From Polaromonas sp. (lineage in GTDB: Bacteria; Pseudomonadota; Gammaproteobacteria; Burkholderiales; Burkholderiaceae_C), in assembly GCF_016185115.1 (NCBI RefSeq), contig NZ_JACPOF010000030.1, positions 372,001-436,000 on the forward strand: a stretch of DNA of 64,000 nt. Direction: 5' to 3'. Shown here one piece after another: positions 34,815 through 43,673 of this stretch (position 1 is its first letter; each line of letters starts with the position of its first letter). The position numbers and the translations under genes were made by a program. The notes beneath the pieces were generated by a model, which was not told the origin of the DNA, did not search any database, and saw only the letters and a list, made by a program, of their open reading frames with translations.

Positions 34815-34835
34815 AACTTGTTTGCCCCCCGGAGA

Positions 34836-35990
34836 ATGCCCTTGTCCAGCCCTGCCCCCCCCGAAACCCTGCTCAAGACACCGTTGCATGACCTGCATGT
34901 GACTCTCGGCGCGCGCATGGTCCCCTTTGCCGGCTATTCCATGCCGGTGCAATATCCGGCGGGCCTGATGGCCGAGCACCACCACACACGTACAGCAGCC
35001 GGCCTGTTTGACGTCTCCCACATGGGCCAGTTGCGCCTTGAAGGACCAGATGCGGCCAACGCCCTGGAAACCCTGATGCCCGTCGATGTGCTTGACCTTG
35101 CGCCCGGCAAGCAGCGCTATGGCCTGCTGCTCAATGATGAAGGCGGCATCATCGATGATCTGATGTTTTTCAACCGTGACATCGGCAACGGCGGCGACCT
35201 GTTCATCATCGTCAACGGCGCCTGCAAGATCGGCGACATTGCCCATATTCGGGCAAAAATCGGCAAGCGCTGTGTTGTCACTCCCATGCCAGAGATGGCA
35301 CTGCTCGCACTTCAGGGCCCACAAGCCGTGACGGCATTACAACGGCTTGCCCCGGGTGTTGAAAAACTGGTCTTCATGACCGGTGGCCGTTATACCGTTG
35401 CGGGCTGCGACTGTTTTCTCACACGCAGCGGTTATACCGGCGAGGACGGTTTCGAGATTTCCGTTCCGGCCGCGCAGGCAGACAAGCTGGCGCGCGCGCT
35501 GCTCGCCGAACCTGAAGTCAAACCCATTGGCCTGGGTGCACGCAACTCCCTTCGTCTGGAAGCCGGACTTTGCCTCTATGGCAACGACATTGACACCACC
35601 ACCACACCCGTTGAGGCCAGCCTGAACTGGGCGATCCAGAAAGTCAGGCGCACAGGCGGCGCGCGGGCGGGAGGATTTCCGGGCGCGGAGAGGATACTGG
35701 CGCAGCTGTCTGGCTCATCCACGCTGCCACGCAAACGTGTCGGCCTCATCGCACTTGAGCGCGTGCCGGTGCGTGACCATACAACACTGCACAGCCCCGA
35801 CGGCGCACAGGTCGGCGAAGTCACCAGCGGCCTGCTCGGGCCCACCATCAATCAGCCCGTCGCCATGGGTTATGTGAGCCCGGAATTTGCTTCTACCGGT
35901 ACACAAATCAACGCCATGGTACGTGGCAAACCCGTACCCATGGAGGTCGCCAACATGCCATTTGTTCCCACCCATTACTACCGCGGCTAA
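34836..35990 (+). CDS. gcvT: Glycine cleavage system aminomethyltransferase (T protein)
   Basis: Tetrahydrofolate-dependent T protein of 384 residues; transfers the methylene group from the lipoyl-bound aminomethyl arm of H protein to folate, releasing ammonia. Family landmarks: TPLHDLHVTLGARMVPFAGY at the start, FDVSHMGQLRLEG, LTRSGYTGEDGFEISVP, and LGARNSLRLEAGLCLYGNDI. ATG at 34836 gives a very short distance from GGAG; an alternative TTG two codons on would have seven-base spacing. Controlled by the upstream riboswitch and first of the gcvTHP operon. Confidence 0.95.
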   Translation: MPLSSPAPPETLLKTPLHDLHVTLGARMVPFAGYSMPVQYPAGLMAEHHHTRTAAGLFDVSHMGQLRLEGPDAANALETLMPVDVLDLAPGKQRYGLLLNDEGGIIDDLMFFNRDIGNGGDLFIIVNGACKIGDIAHIRAKIGKRCVVTPMPEMALLALQGPQAVTALQRLAPGVEKLVFMTGGRYTVAGCDCFLTRSGYTGEDGFEISVPAAQADKLARALLAEPEVKPIGLGARNSLRLEAGLCLYGNDIDTTTTPVEASLNWAIQKVRRTGGARAGGFPGAERILAQLSGSSTLPRKRVGLIALERVPVRDHTTLHSPDGAQVGEVTSGLLGPTINQPVAMGYVSPEFASTGTQINAMVRGKPVPMEVANMPFVPTHYYRG

Positions 35991-36041
35991 GGCATTGGCT
36001 TAGCACGGCAACTTTTCAAACAACACTTTCAGGAGAAACCC

Positions 36042-36413
36042 ATGACCGTCAAATACACCGAAGACCACGAGTGGCTGAAGATTGAAGGCGACATCGCCAC
36101 TGTCGGCATCACCGTCCACGCGCAGGATGCGCTGGGCGACGTCGTGTTTGTGGACCTGCCTGCAGTAGGCGCCACCCTGGCACAAAAGGAAACGGCCGGT
36201 GTGGTCGAGTCTGTCAAGGCTGCCGCAGATGTGTATATGCCCGTAAGTGGAGAAGTCACCGAAGTCAATGAAGCCCTGCGCGACGACCCATCGCTGGCCA
36301 ACAGCGACCCGCTGGGTGCGGGCTGGTTCTTCAAGGTCAAACTGTCCGACGCATCACAGCTCACGGGCCTGATGGACGAAACCAGCTACAACTCGTTTTC
36401 TGCAAGCGCCTGA
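36042..36413 (+). CDS. gcvH: Glycine cleavage system H protein
   Basis: Lipoyl carrier of 123 residues; lipoylation site K59 in ETAGVVESVKAAADVYMPVS. It shuttles the aminomethyl intermediate between P, T and L proteins. Ribosome site AGGAGAAACCC precedes the ATG. Sits 51 bp after gcvT. Confidence 0.96.
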   Translation: MTVKYTEDHEWLKIEGDIATVGITVHAQDALGDVVFVDLPAVGATLAQKETAGVVESVKAAADVYMPVSGEVTEVNEALRDDPSLANSDPLGAGWFFKVKLSDASQLTGLMDETSYNSFSASA

Positions 36414-36429
36414 ACAATTACCTTCTTTC

Positions 36430-36484
36430 GTCATTGCGGACATGATCCGCAATCCATGGCTTCCGGGTCCTTGCCCGGGATGAC
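36430..36484. repeat. REP-like nested palindrome between gcvH and gcvP
   Basis: Outer arms GTCAT (36430-36434) and ATGAC (36480-36484) enclose two inner hairpins: TTGCGGA-CATGA-TCCGCAA (36434-36452) and CCGGG/CCCGG (36463-36478). The shape is that of a small cruciform-forming repeat. Only one copy seen in this window. Confidence 0.7.
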
Positions 36485-36503
36485 ACATATTTCCGGAGTT
36501 TCC

Positions 36504-39398
36504 ATGTTGATGCAATCCGCCAAGCCGCTGGGCGATCTTGAGAACCCTTCTGAATTCCTCGCCCGCCACATCGGGATTGACGAGGCCGACGAAGCCCGCA
36601 TGCTGGCGGCGGTGGGCTCAAGCTCGCGTCGTGAACTGATAGACGGAATTGTTCCGCGGTCGATTGCGCGCAGCAGCGCCATGGCGATTCCTTCACCCGT
36701 CACAGAGGCAGCAGCGCTCAAACAGCTCAAGGCCATCGCATCAAAAAACCAGGTCTTCAAGAGTTTTATTGGCCAGGGCTACTACGGCACATGGACACCC
36801 GGCGTCATCCTGCGCAACATCCTGGAGAACCCGGCCTGGTACACGGCCTACACGCCTTACCAGGCCGAGATTTCACAGGGGCGCATGGAAGCGCTCATCA
36901 ATTTCCAGACCATGGTCTGCGACCTGACCGGCATGCCGATTGCCAACGCATCCATGCTGGACGAAGCCACTGCCGCGGCCGAGGCCATGACGCTGGCCAG
37001 GCGCAGCGTGAAAAGTAAAAGCAATGTTTTTATCGTCGCCGGGGACTGCCACCCGCAGACCATTGAAGTCGTCCAGACGCGGGCGAAACCACTGGGCATT
37101 GAAGTCAGGATCAGCACCGCATCGGTCACCGTCCCACAGCTCATGGCCGAAGGCAACTACTTCGGCGTGCTGGCCCAGTACCCGGCCACCACCGGCAGCA
37201 TTCACGACCTGCGCCCCCTTGCCGGGCAGGCGCATGCTGACGGTGCAGCCCTGTGTGTGGCTGCCGACCTGCTGGCACTGACACTGCTCACGCCGCCCGG
37301 CGAATGGGATGCCGATATCGTGTTCGGAAATACACAGCGCTTTGGCATGCCCATGGGCAATGGCGGCCCTCACGCCGCCTACCTCGCCTGCCGTGATGAA
37401 TACAAGCGCTCGCTACCCGGACGCCTTGTCGGTGTCAGCGTCGATGTGCATGGCAACCCGACCTACCGCCTGGCACTGCAAACGCGCGAACAGCACATAC
37501 GCCGTGAAAAAGCCACCTCCAATATCTGCACGGCGCAGGTTCTGCCGGCGGTTATATCCAGCATGTATGCGGTCTACCATGGCCCTCAGGGCCTGAAACG
37601 CATTGCCGAGCGGGTCGCTGCCTACACCGCCATATTTGTGCAGGGTCTCAAACAACTGGGCTATGAGATCACCAATGATGGAGCCTTCGATTCGGTCACC
37701 ATCAAGACCGGGGAAGCAACCCAGCTGATCGCAGGCCGCGCACGCCAGGCGGGTGCAAACCTGAGGTTCAGGCTCAACAACCACCTGGGCGTTTCACTGG
37801 ATGAGACCACCAGCCGGAAGGACATTGAACTGCTCTGGTCTTTCTTCGCTACTGAAGGCCAGACGTTGCCCGTTGTCAGCGCCTTTGAAAAAGGCATCGA
37901 ATCGCTGATCCCTGCTGACCTGCGCCGCACCAGCGATTTCCTCACGCACCCGGTTTTCAATACCCACCATTCCGAGACCGGCATGCTGCGCTACATCCGC
38001 ATGCTCAGCGACAAGGATCTGGCGCTTGACCGCAGCATGATTCCTTTGGGTAGCTGCACCATGAAGCTCAATGCCACCAGCGAGATGGTTCCCGTCACCT
38101 GGCCAGAGTTCGCCAACATCCACCCATTCGCACCTGCAGAGCAACTGCTCGGCTATGCAGAGCTTGACCAGCAGCTGCGCGACTGGCTGTGCCAGGCCAC
38201 CGGTTACGCAGGCATCAGTCTGCAGCCCAATGCAGGCTCCCAGGGCGAATATGCAGGCCTGCTCGTCATCAAGGCGTTCCTCGAAGCGAACGGCCAGGGT
38301 CACCGTAATATTTGCCTGATTCCATCATCAGCACACGGCACCAACCCGGCCAGCGCGCAGATGGTGGGCATGACGGTAGTTGTCACGGCCTGCGATGCCA
38401 GGGGCAATGTCGACATGGCCGACCTCAAGGCCAAATGCGAACAGCACAGCGCCAACCTGGCCTGCGTCATGATCACCTACCCCAGCACACACGGTGTTTT
38501 TGAAACGCAGGTAGAGGAACTCTGTGGGCTGGTGCATTCACACGGCGGGCGTGTCTATGTAGACGGCGCCAACATGAATGCGCTGGTGGGCGTCGCAGCA
38601 CCGGGCGAGTTTGGCGGCGACGTCAGTCACCTGAACCTGCACAAGACCTTCTGCATCCCTCATGGCGGCGGCGGCCCGGGCGTGGGGCCTGTTTGTGTGG
38701 TCAAGGATCTCGTCCCTTACCTGCCCGGTCATGCGACGGCAGGCATTCCTGTCAATGGTGTGGGCGCGGTATCAGCAGCCCCCCTGGGCAATGCAGCCGT
38801 GCTGCCGATCAGCTGGATGTACTGCCGCATGATGGGCCCTGAAGGACTGAAGCATGCGACAGAGATTGCCATCCTCAGCGCCAACTACATCAGCGCACGC
38901 CTGAAGGACCACTACCCCACGCTGTACGCGAGTGCCAACGGTCACGTCGCCCACGAATGCATTCTTGACCTGCGCCCCGTCAAGGAAACCAGCGGCGTCA
39001 CGGCGGAGGATGTGGCCAAACGCCTGATGGACTATGGCTTTCACGCGCCAACCTTGAGCTTTCCCGTCCCCGGCACACTGATGGTGGAACCTACAGAAAG
39101 CGAAACCCTCCCGGAACTGGACCGTTTCATTGCCGCGATGATCGCCATCCGTGAAGAGATACGCAAGGTAGAAACCGGGCAGTGGCCCCAGGACAACAAC
39201 CCTCTCAAGCACGCACCGCATACAGCCGCAAGCCTGCTGGGCAGTGACTGGGACAGGCCATATTCACGCGAAACGGGCGCATTCCCGCTGGCAAGCCTGA
39301 AACAGTCCAAATACTGGCCTCCTGTGGGCCGTGTCGACAACGTGCATGGCGACCGCAACCTGTTTTGCAGCTGCATCCCTGTCAGCGATTACGCCTGA
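36504..39398 (+). CDS. gcvP: Glycine dehydrogenase (decarboxylating), P protein
   Basis: PLP-dependent glycine decarboxylase, 964 residues in the single-chain form. The PLP lysine is K714 in HLNLHKTFCIPHGGGGPGVG. N-terminal half starts FLARHIGIDEADEARMLAAV. The ATG at 36504 has GGAG five bases upstream and begins MLMQSAKPLGDL; an in-frame ATG 16 codons earlier lies inside the REP-like palindrome and lacks a ribosome site. Completes the gcvTHP operon; the L protein is presumably encoded elsewhere. Confidence 0.97.
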   Translation: MLMQSAKPLGDLENPSEFLARHIGIDEADEARMLAAVGSSSRRELIDGIVPRSIARSSAMAIPSPVTEAAALKQLKAIASKNQVFKSFIGQGYYGTWTPGVILRNILENPAWYTAYTPYQAEISQGRMEALINFQTMVCDLTGMPIANASMLDEATAAAEAMTLARRSVKSKSNVFIVAGDCHPQTIEVVQTRAKPLGIEVRISTASVTVPQLMAEGNYFGVLAQYPATTGSIHDLRPLAGQAHADGAALCVAADLLALTLLTPPGEWDADIVFGNTQRFGMPMGNGGPHAAYLACRDEYKRSLPGRLVGVSVDVHGNPTYRLALQTREQHIRREKATSNICTAQVLPAVISSMYAVYHGPQGLKRIAERVAAYTAIFVQGLKQLGYEITNDGAFDSVTIKTGEATQLIAGRARQAGANLRFRLNNHLGVSLDETTSRKDIELLWSFFATEGQTLPVVSAFEKGIESLIPADLRRTSDFLTHPVFNTHHSETGMLRYIRMLSDKDLALDRSMIPLGSCTMKLNATSEMVPVTWPEFANIHPFAPAEQLLGYAELDQQLRDWLCQATGYAGISLQPNAGSQGEYAGLLVIKAFLEANGQGHRNICLIPSSAHGTNPASAQMVGMTVVVTACDARGNVDMADLKAKCEQHSANLACVMITYPSTHGVFETQVEELCGLVHSHGGRVYVDGANMNALVGVAAPGEFGGDVSHLNLHKTFCIPHGGGGPGVGPVCVVKDLVPYLPGHATAGIPVNGVGAVSAAPLGNAAVLPISWMYCRMMGPEGLKHATEIAILSANYISARLKDHYPTLYASANGHVAHECILDLRPVKETSGVTAEDVAKRLMDYGFHAPTLSFPVPGTLMVEPTESETLPELDRFIAAMIAIREEIRKVETGQWPQDNNPLKHAPHTAASLLGSDWDRPYSRETGAFPLASLKQSKYWPPVGRVDNVHGDRNLFCSCIPVSDYA

Positions 39399-39425
39399 CA
39401 GCAGCGGCCGGACCACTGAACACCG

Positions 39426-40265
39426 ATGGCATCCTTTCCTCCCGTCAGGGCAGTTGAACGCGCCATTGAACTGCTGCAATGCCTGAATCGCCAGCCGATC
39501 TCGACGCTGGACCTGTTGCATCGCCAGACGGGCTTGCCCAAGCCGTCGCTGGTACGGCTGCTGCAAACACTGGTCGGCCTCGGTCTGGTCAATCACGCAC
39601 CGCAGCATGGTTCGTATTACCTGACCTCGGCAGTTCATACCCTTTCGTCCGGGTATCACAGCGAACCGCGCATCATTGAAGCTGCGGCCCCGATTGCAGA
39701 TGGGTTCACGGCACGTTTCAAGTGGCCGGTCGCGGTAGCCGTGTTCGACACCGATGCCGTGGTCGTTCGCTACAGCACGATTGCACAGTCACCGCTGTCG
39801 CTGCTTCATTCAAGCATCAACATGCGTCTGTCGCTGGTCAGCCGGGCGCTGGGCCGGGCCTATCTTGCGTTTTGCCCGCCCGACGAGCAGGAGATCATCC
39901 TTGGGCTTCTGGCGCACTCTGCCGAGGCCGAAGACAAGCCCGCACAGGACACCGCCAAAGTCATCAAAATGCTGGAAGAAACACGCAAGCAGGGCTATGC
40001 AGTCCGCAACCCTGCGGTGCGCCCCGTCTCCAATACGCTGGCCTTGCCGGTATTCGAGAACGGACGGGTGGTTGCCTCCTTCGGCCTGACATGGTTTTCG
40101 TCCGCGCTGTCACTCAAGGACGCTGTACACACGCTATACCCCGAGATGAAAGCCGCCACAGAAAAGATCAGTGGCAGGTTAAAGACGCTTGACGGGAAAA
40201 GCAGCACGCCACGCCCATTGGCAGGAAAACCGCCTTCCCGGAAAGTCAGGGCCGCGAGGCCCTGA
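39426..40265 (+). CDS. IclR-family regulator
   Basis: A 279-residue regulator with an N-terminal winged helix (RAVERAIELLQCLNRQPIST, TGLPKPSLVRLLQTLVGLGL) and a C-terminal effector domain (about 95-250, with RLSLVSRALGRAYLAFCPPD and RPVSNTLALPVFENGRVVAS). It resembles MhpR/PcaR-type regulators of aromatic acid catabolism. It converges on the large minus-strand catabolic operon with a 23-bp gap, so it is its likeliest local regulator. The final 30 residues are basic and proline-rich. Confidence 0.9.
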   Translation: MASFPPVRAVERAIELLQCLNRQPISTLDLLHRQTGLPKPSLVRLLQTLVGLGLVNHAPQHGSYYLTSAVHTLSSGYHSEPRIIEAAAPIADGFTARFKWPVAVAVFDTDAVVVRYSTIAQSPLSLLHSSINMRLSLVSRALGRAYLAFCPPDEQEIILGLLAHSAEAEDKPAQDTAKVIKMLEETRKQGYAVRNPAVRPVSNTLALPVFENGRVVASFGLTWFSSALSLKDAVHTLYPEMKAATEKISGRLKTLDGKSSTPRPLAGKPPSRKVRAARP

Positions 40266-40288
40266 CCAGCGCGTCATCGCAGGCGCAC

Positions 40289-41074
40289 TCAGGCTTTCAC
40301 AGGCCGCTTGCGGGTTTCAAACTCGCCAAGGTAGTTGCCGTTCAGCGTGGGGCTCATCAGGATTTCATTGATGCACACGCGCGGCGGCAGGCCGGCGATG
40401 TATCGCACCATGTCCGCCACGTCCTGGGGCTTCAGGAGTGCGGCACGTACCTCCGCCGATGGCGGGATGGGACGCTTGTTGAGCAGGGGCGTATCAATGC
40501 CGCCCGGCGCGATGGAGGTCGCCCGTATGCCGTTGACACACTCTTCCCAGTTGATGCTTTCGGTCAGGGCAAGGTCTGCACGTTTGGTCGAAGCGTATGC
40601 GGGGCCGGCAAAGTATGCAGCAAAGCGGCCTGTCCAGGACGATATATTGATGATCACACCGTCCTTGCGTTCCCGCATGCCGCGCATCGTCGCCTGGCAG
40701 GTGTAGAACATTCCGGACAAGTTGACATCGACGGTGTTCTTCCAGTCCTCTACAGACAGGTCGCGAAAATTTCTCTTCGAGGGATTGACGCCCGCCGAAT
40801 TGACAAGGATGTCGATGTGCCCCAGGCGCTGCTCCAGCGCGGCAGCACCTTCATACACGCTGTCGCTGTTGCCGACATCCACCACGAGCGCCTCTGCCAG
40901 ACCTGCACCTCCTGCCTGCAGGGCCGCGGCCTCGAGCGCTTCTGCGTTTCGTCCCGAGAGCACCACGTAGGCGCCAGCCTTCACCAGCTCCTGCGAAATC
41001 GCCAGGCCCACAGCGCCTGCTGCGCCGTGCACCCAGGCGACCTTGCCTTCGAGTTCTTTTTGTTGATGGGTCAT
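40289..41074 (-). CDS. SDR-family oxidoreductase (last gene of catabolic operon)
   Basis: A 261-residue short-chain dehydrogenase with a slightly altered cofactor motif, HGAAGAVGLAIS at 16-27, NSAGVNPSKRNF, and the active-site YASTKRADLAL. Such enzymes oxidise beta-hydroxyacyl-CoA or secondary alcohols. It follows the CoA ligase gene by 52 bp and could oxidise the hydroxyl introduced by the MaoC hydratases. Substrate unknown. Confidence 0.88.
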   Translation of the reverse strand: MTHQQKELEGKVAWVHGAAGAVGLAISQELVKAGAYVVLSGRNAEALEAAALQAGGAGLAEALVVDVGNSDSVYEGAAALEQRLGHIDILVNSAGVNPSKRNFRDLSVEDWKNTVDVNLSGMFYTCQATMRGMRERKDGVIINISSWTGRFAAYFAGPAYASTKRADLALTESINWEECVNGIRATSIAPGGIDTPLLNKRPIPPSAEVRAALLKPQDVADMVRYIAGLPPRVCINEILMSPTLNGNYLGEFETRKRPVKA

Positions 41075-41126
41075 ACCCGCTCCTGTGTCCGGTTGTTGAA
41101 AGGCACCGCGAAGGTGGCCGCTGCCC

Positions 41127-42710
41127 TCACTGTTTCCAGTAGGGCTCCCTTAGTTCACGTTTGAGTGTTTTTCCGAGGGCCGAGCGGGGCAGTTCCTGCC
41201 GGAACTCGACCGCCGATATGCGCTGGGTGCGACCCACCTTTTCGTTGGCCCACTGCCGCAAGGCTTCCTCGCTGATGCAACTGCCCGGTCTGGGTACTAC
41301 CAGCGCCAGCGGCGTTTCGCCCCACTGCGTGCTGGGGATGCCGATCACGGCCACATCCGTCACATCAGGATGGCCGGCAAGCACGGACTCGAGATCGCTG
41401 GCGTAGATATTGAAGCCACCCGAAATGATGATGTCCTTCTTGCGGTCCATCAGCGTGAGGAAACCGTCGGCATCAAAGCGGCCGATGTCGCCGCTGCGGT
41501 GAAACACGGCGCCCGTCCCGTCGTGCCAGTAGAACTTCTGCGTTGCATCGGGCTGGCGGTAATAACCGGCCATCATGTAAGGCGAACGCCCGACGATTTC
41601 GCCGGCTTCTCCGGCCGGGAGAACCCGCCCTTCGTCATCAATGATGCGGATGTCGTGGTCCGCTGCGGCCTTGCCTACCGTGCCGAGCTTGTCCGGCCAG
41701 GCGTCCGCGTCCAGTATGCAGGTCGTACCACCTTCGGTCATGCCATAGACCTCGCGCAGGTTGCCGGGCCAGCTCGCCTGAATGCGCGCTTTCAGCCGCG
41801 CATCGAGCGGGGCGCCTGTGCATTGCTTGAGGACAAAAGAGGACAACCGGGCGCCAGCAAAATCCTCATGGTCCAGAATCCGCTGGTATTGCACGGGCAC
41901 CAGCATGGTATGCGTCACCTGGAAGCGCTCGCAGAGTTTGAGGTATTGAGGCACATTGAACTTCGGCATCAGCACCGTCAAGCCTCCCGCCGCGACAGTC
42001 GCCAGCAGGGGTTGCAAGGTGGTATTCGAATAAAGGGGTGTGGACAGCAGCATCACGCTGCTGCTGTCCAGCCCGAAGCTGCGGCGCGCCGCCTGCCTGT
42101 AGCGCATGCCGTGCCTGTGCAGAATGCCTTTCGGATCGCCAGTAGTCCCCGAGCTGTAGATGATGTTGAAATCATCATCCGGCTCAAGTACCGGCGTTCC
42201 TGACGATGGGGGCGCCGCGGCCAGCCATTCCTTCCACCCGGTCCAGCCCTGCGCCTCGAAATCGATCGCCACCAGCCGCCCGTGAAATTGCTGCTCGAGC
42301 TCCGGGTTGGTGCTGCCCAGTAACTCCCTCATGTCATTGCTGATGACGAGAACTTTGGCATCCGAATTGCGCAGCATGGACAGCAGTGCTGTTGAAGTCG
42401 CAGACGTGGCAAGCGGCACTATGCATGCGCCCGCCTTGATCACGCCGAAAAATGTCGCCAGCGCTTCGAGTGACGGGCTGGCGAGCAAAGCTACCTTGTC
42501 ACCCTTGCGGATGCCCATGTTCATGCACCCGGCTGCAACGGCAGACATCTGCTGCGCAAACACCTTCCAGCTCAGGCTTGCATCGCCACATACGAAAGCA
42601 TGGGCATCACCACGTTGCGAGGCGTACTGTTCTATCAACTCCGGAAATGAAACAAACGGGGCGGCCGCAACGGCCTGTGCCTGAGGGGTCTCAATACTTT
42701 TACTTGTCAT
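41127..42710 (-). CDS. Class I adenylate-forming acyl-CoA ligase
   Basis: A 527-residue ATP-dependent acyl-CoA synthetase. P-loop motif IIYSSGTTGDPKGILHRH (about 182-199), EVYGMTEGGT acid-binding loop, the hinge IFMDRKKD-like LMDRKKDIIISGGFNIYASD, and the adenylation lysine in PRSALGKTLKREL near the C-terminus. Activates an organic acid to its CoA thioester. It overlaps the upstream MaoC gene by 11 bases. The acid is unknown; similarity of plan covers benzoate, cyclohexanecarboxylate and fatty acids. Confidence 0.9.
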   Translation of the reverse strand: MTSKSIETPQAQAVAAAPFVSFPELIEQYASQRGDAHAFVCGDASLSWKVFAQQMSAVAAGCMNMGIRKGDKVALLASPSLEALATFFGVIKAGACIVPLATSATSTALLSMLRNSDAKVLVISNDMRELLGSTNPELEQQFHGRLVAIDFEAQGWTGWKEWLAAAPPSSGTPVLEPDDDFNIIYSSGTTGDPKGILHRHGMRYRQAARRSFGLDSSSVMLLSTPLYSNTTLQPLLATVAAGGLTVLMPKFNVPQYLKLCERFQVTHTMLVPVQYQRILDHEDFAGARLSSFVLKQCTGAPLDARLKARIQASWPGNLREVYGMTEGGTTCILDADAWPDKLGTVGKAAADHDIRIIDDEGRVLPAGEAGEIVGRSPYMMAGYYRQPDATQKFYWHDGTGAVFHRSGDIGRFDADGFLTLMDRKKDIIISGGFNIYASDLESVLAGHPDVTDVAVIGIPSTQWGETPLALVVPRPGSCISEEALRQWANEKVGRTQRISAVEFRQELPRSALGKTLKRELREPYWKQ

Positions 42711-43158
42711 AGACGAGCATCAGGAATTCAGCCACCAGTGCGGGGCGCTCCTGTCCTTCAATTTCGATCACGCAATCGGAAGTCACGCGCACACCGCCCT
42801 CAACCATCTCGGCCGCCCTGATGGTCTGGCGCAAGCGCACGCGCGAATTGACGGGCACGGGGCTGGTATAGCGAACCTTGTTCAGGCCGTAATTCAGTCC
42901 CTTGCCACGCACACGGATTCGGTAGACAGACCGCACGAGGTATGGAATCAGCGACAGTGTGTAAAAACCATGCGCGATGGTTTTGCCGCCAGGCATTTCC
43001 CTGGACGCACGCTCGACGTCAACGTGAATCCAGTGGTCGTCGCCCGTGAGTTCGGCGAACCGGCTGATCTTGTCCTGGTCGATCAACGACCAGTCGCTGA
43101 CACCGATTTCCTTGCCCACCCACGGAATCAGGTCCGCGGGCCGTTCCAGTTCAATCAT
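42700..43158 (-). CDS. MaoC-family dehydratase/hydratase 2
   Basis: A single-hotdog enoyl hydratase of 152 residues. The hydratase-type active site is in TGDDHWIHVDVERASREMPG, followed by GKTIAHGFYTLSLIPYLVRS. The ATG at 43158 has GGAGAAATC upstream; an extension of 14 codons overlapping the next gene is rejected. Adjacent to a second MaoC gene, so the two may form a heteromeric two-hotdog hydratase. Confidence 0.88.
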   Translation of the reverse strand: MIELERPADLIPWVGKEIGVSDWSLIDQDKISRFAELTGDDHWIHVDVERASREMPGGKTIAHGFYTLSLIPYLVRSVYRIRVRGKGLNYGLNKVRYTSPVPVNSRVRLRQTIRAAEMVEGGVRVTSDCVIEIEGQERPALVAEFLMLVYDK

Positions 43159-43174
43159 GATTTCTCCGTTAAAG

Positions 43175-43663
43175 TCATGCAGCGGGCCGCGCAGGCACAC
43201 GTCCGAGTGTCTGCAGGGTCATCACCACTTCACCGTCCTGGTTGCGGACACTGACCTGCGTCCGGATGGTGCCGCGGTCGGGCTGCGAATCCGAGCGCAG
43301 CACTTCGATGACCTCGCGCTCGACCGTCAGCGTGTCGTTGGCACGCACCGGTTTGCGCCAGCGCAGCTGGTCTATGCCCATGCCGATGACCGGCGTTTTG
43401 CCGTATCCGCCCGACTGTACGAACACACGCATGGACAGGGCCGCGATCTGCCAGCCGCTGGCCACGAGCCCGCCGAACGGCCCGGTCTTCGCCCACTCGG
43501 GGTCGGTGTGCATCTTCTGGGGATCATTGGCCTTGCCGTAAGCCACGATCTCATCTTCAGTGACAAGGGTGGGCACACTCACCCAGCGTTCACCAACCTC
43601 GAAGTCCTCGAGATAACGCGGCTTGTCCGCCGCCATGCCGGCAGTTTTTGCGGGTTCGATCAT
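43175..43663 (-). CDS. MaoC-family dehydratase/hydratase 1
   Basis: A 162-residue hotdog protein with the motif YGKANDPQKMHTDPEWAKTG then GPFGGLVASGWQIAALSMRV; a histidine replaces part of the canonical D-x4-H arrangement compared with its neighbour (NDPQKMH), so catalytic competence may differ. The start is uncertain: ATG 43663 has little ribosome site and another Met lies nine codons on. Lies 10 bp after the bicupin gene. Confidence 0.85.
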   Translation of the reverse strand: MIEPAKTAGMAADKPRYLEDFEVGERWVSVPTLVTEDEIVAYGKANDPQKMHTDPEWAKTGPFGGLVASGWQIAALSMRVFVQSGGYGKTPVIGMGIDQLRWRKPVRANDTLTVEREVIEVLRSDSQPDRGTIRTQVSVRNQDGEVVMTLQTLGRVPARPAA

Positions 43664-43673
43664 GCTGCAGGGT

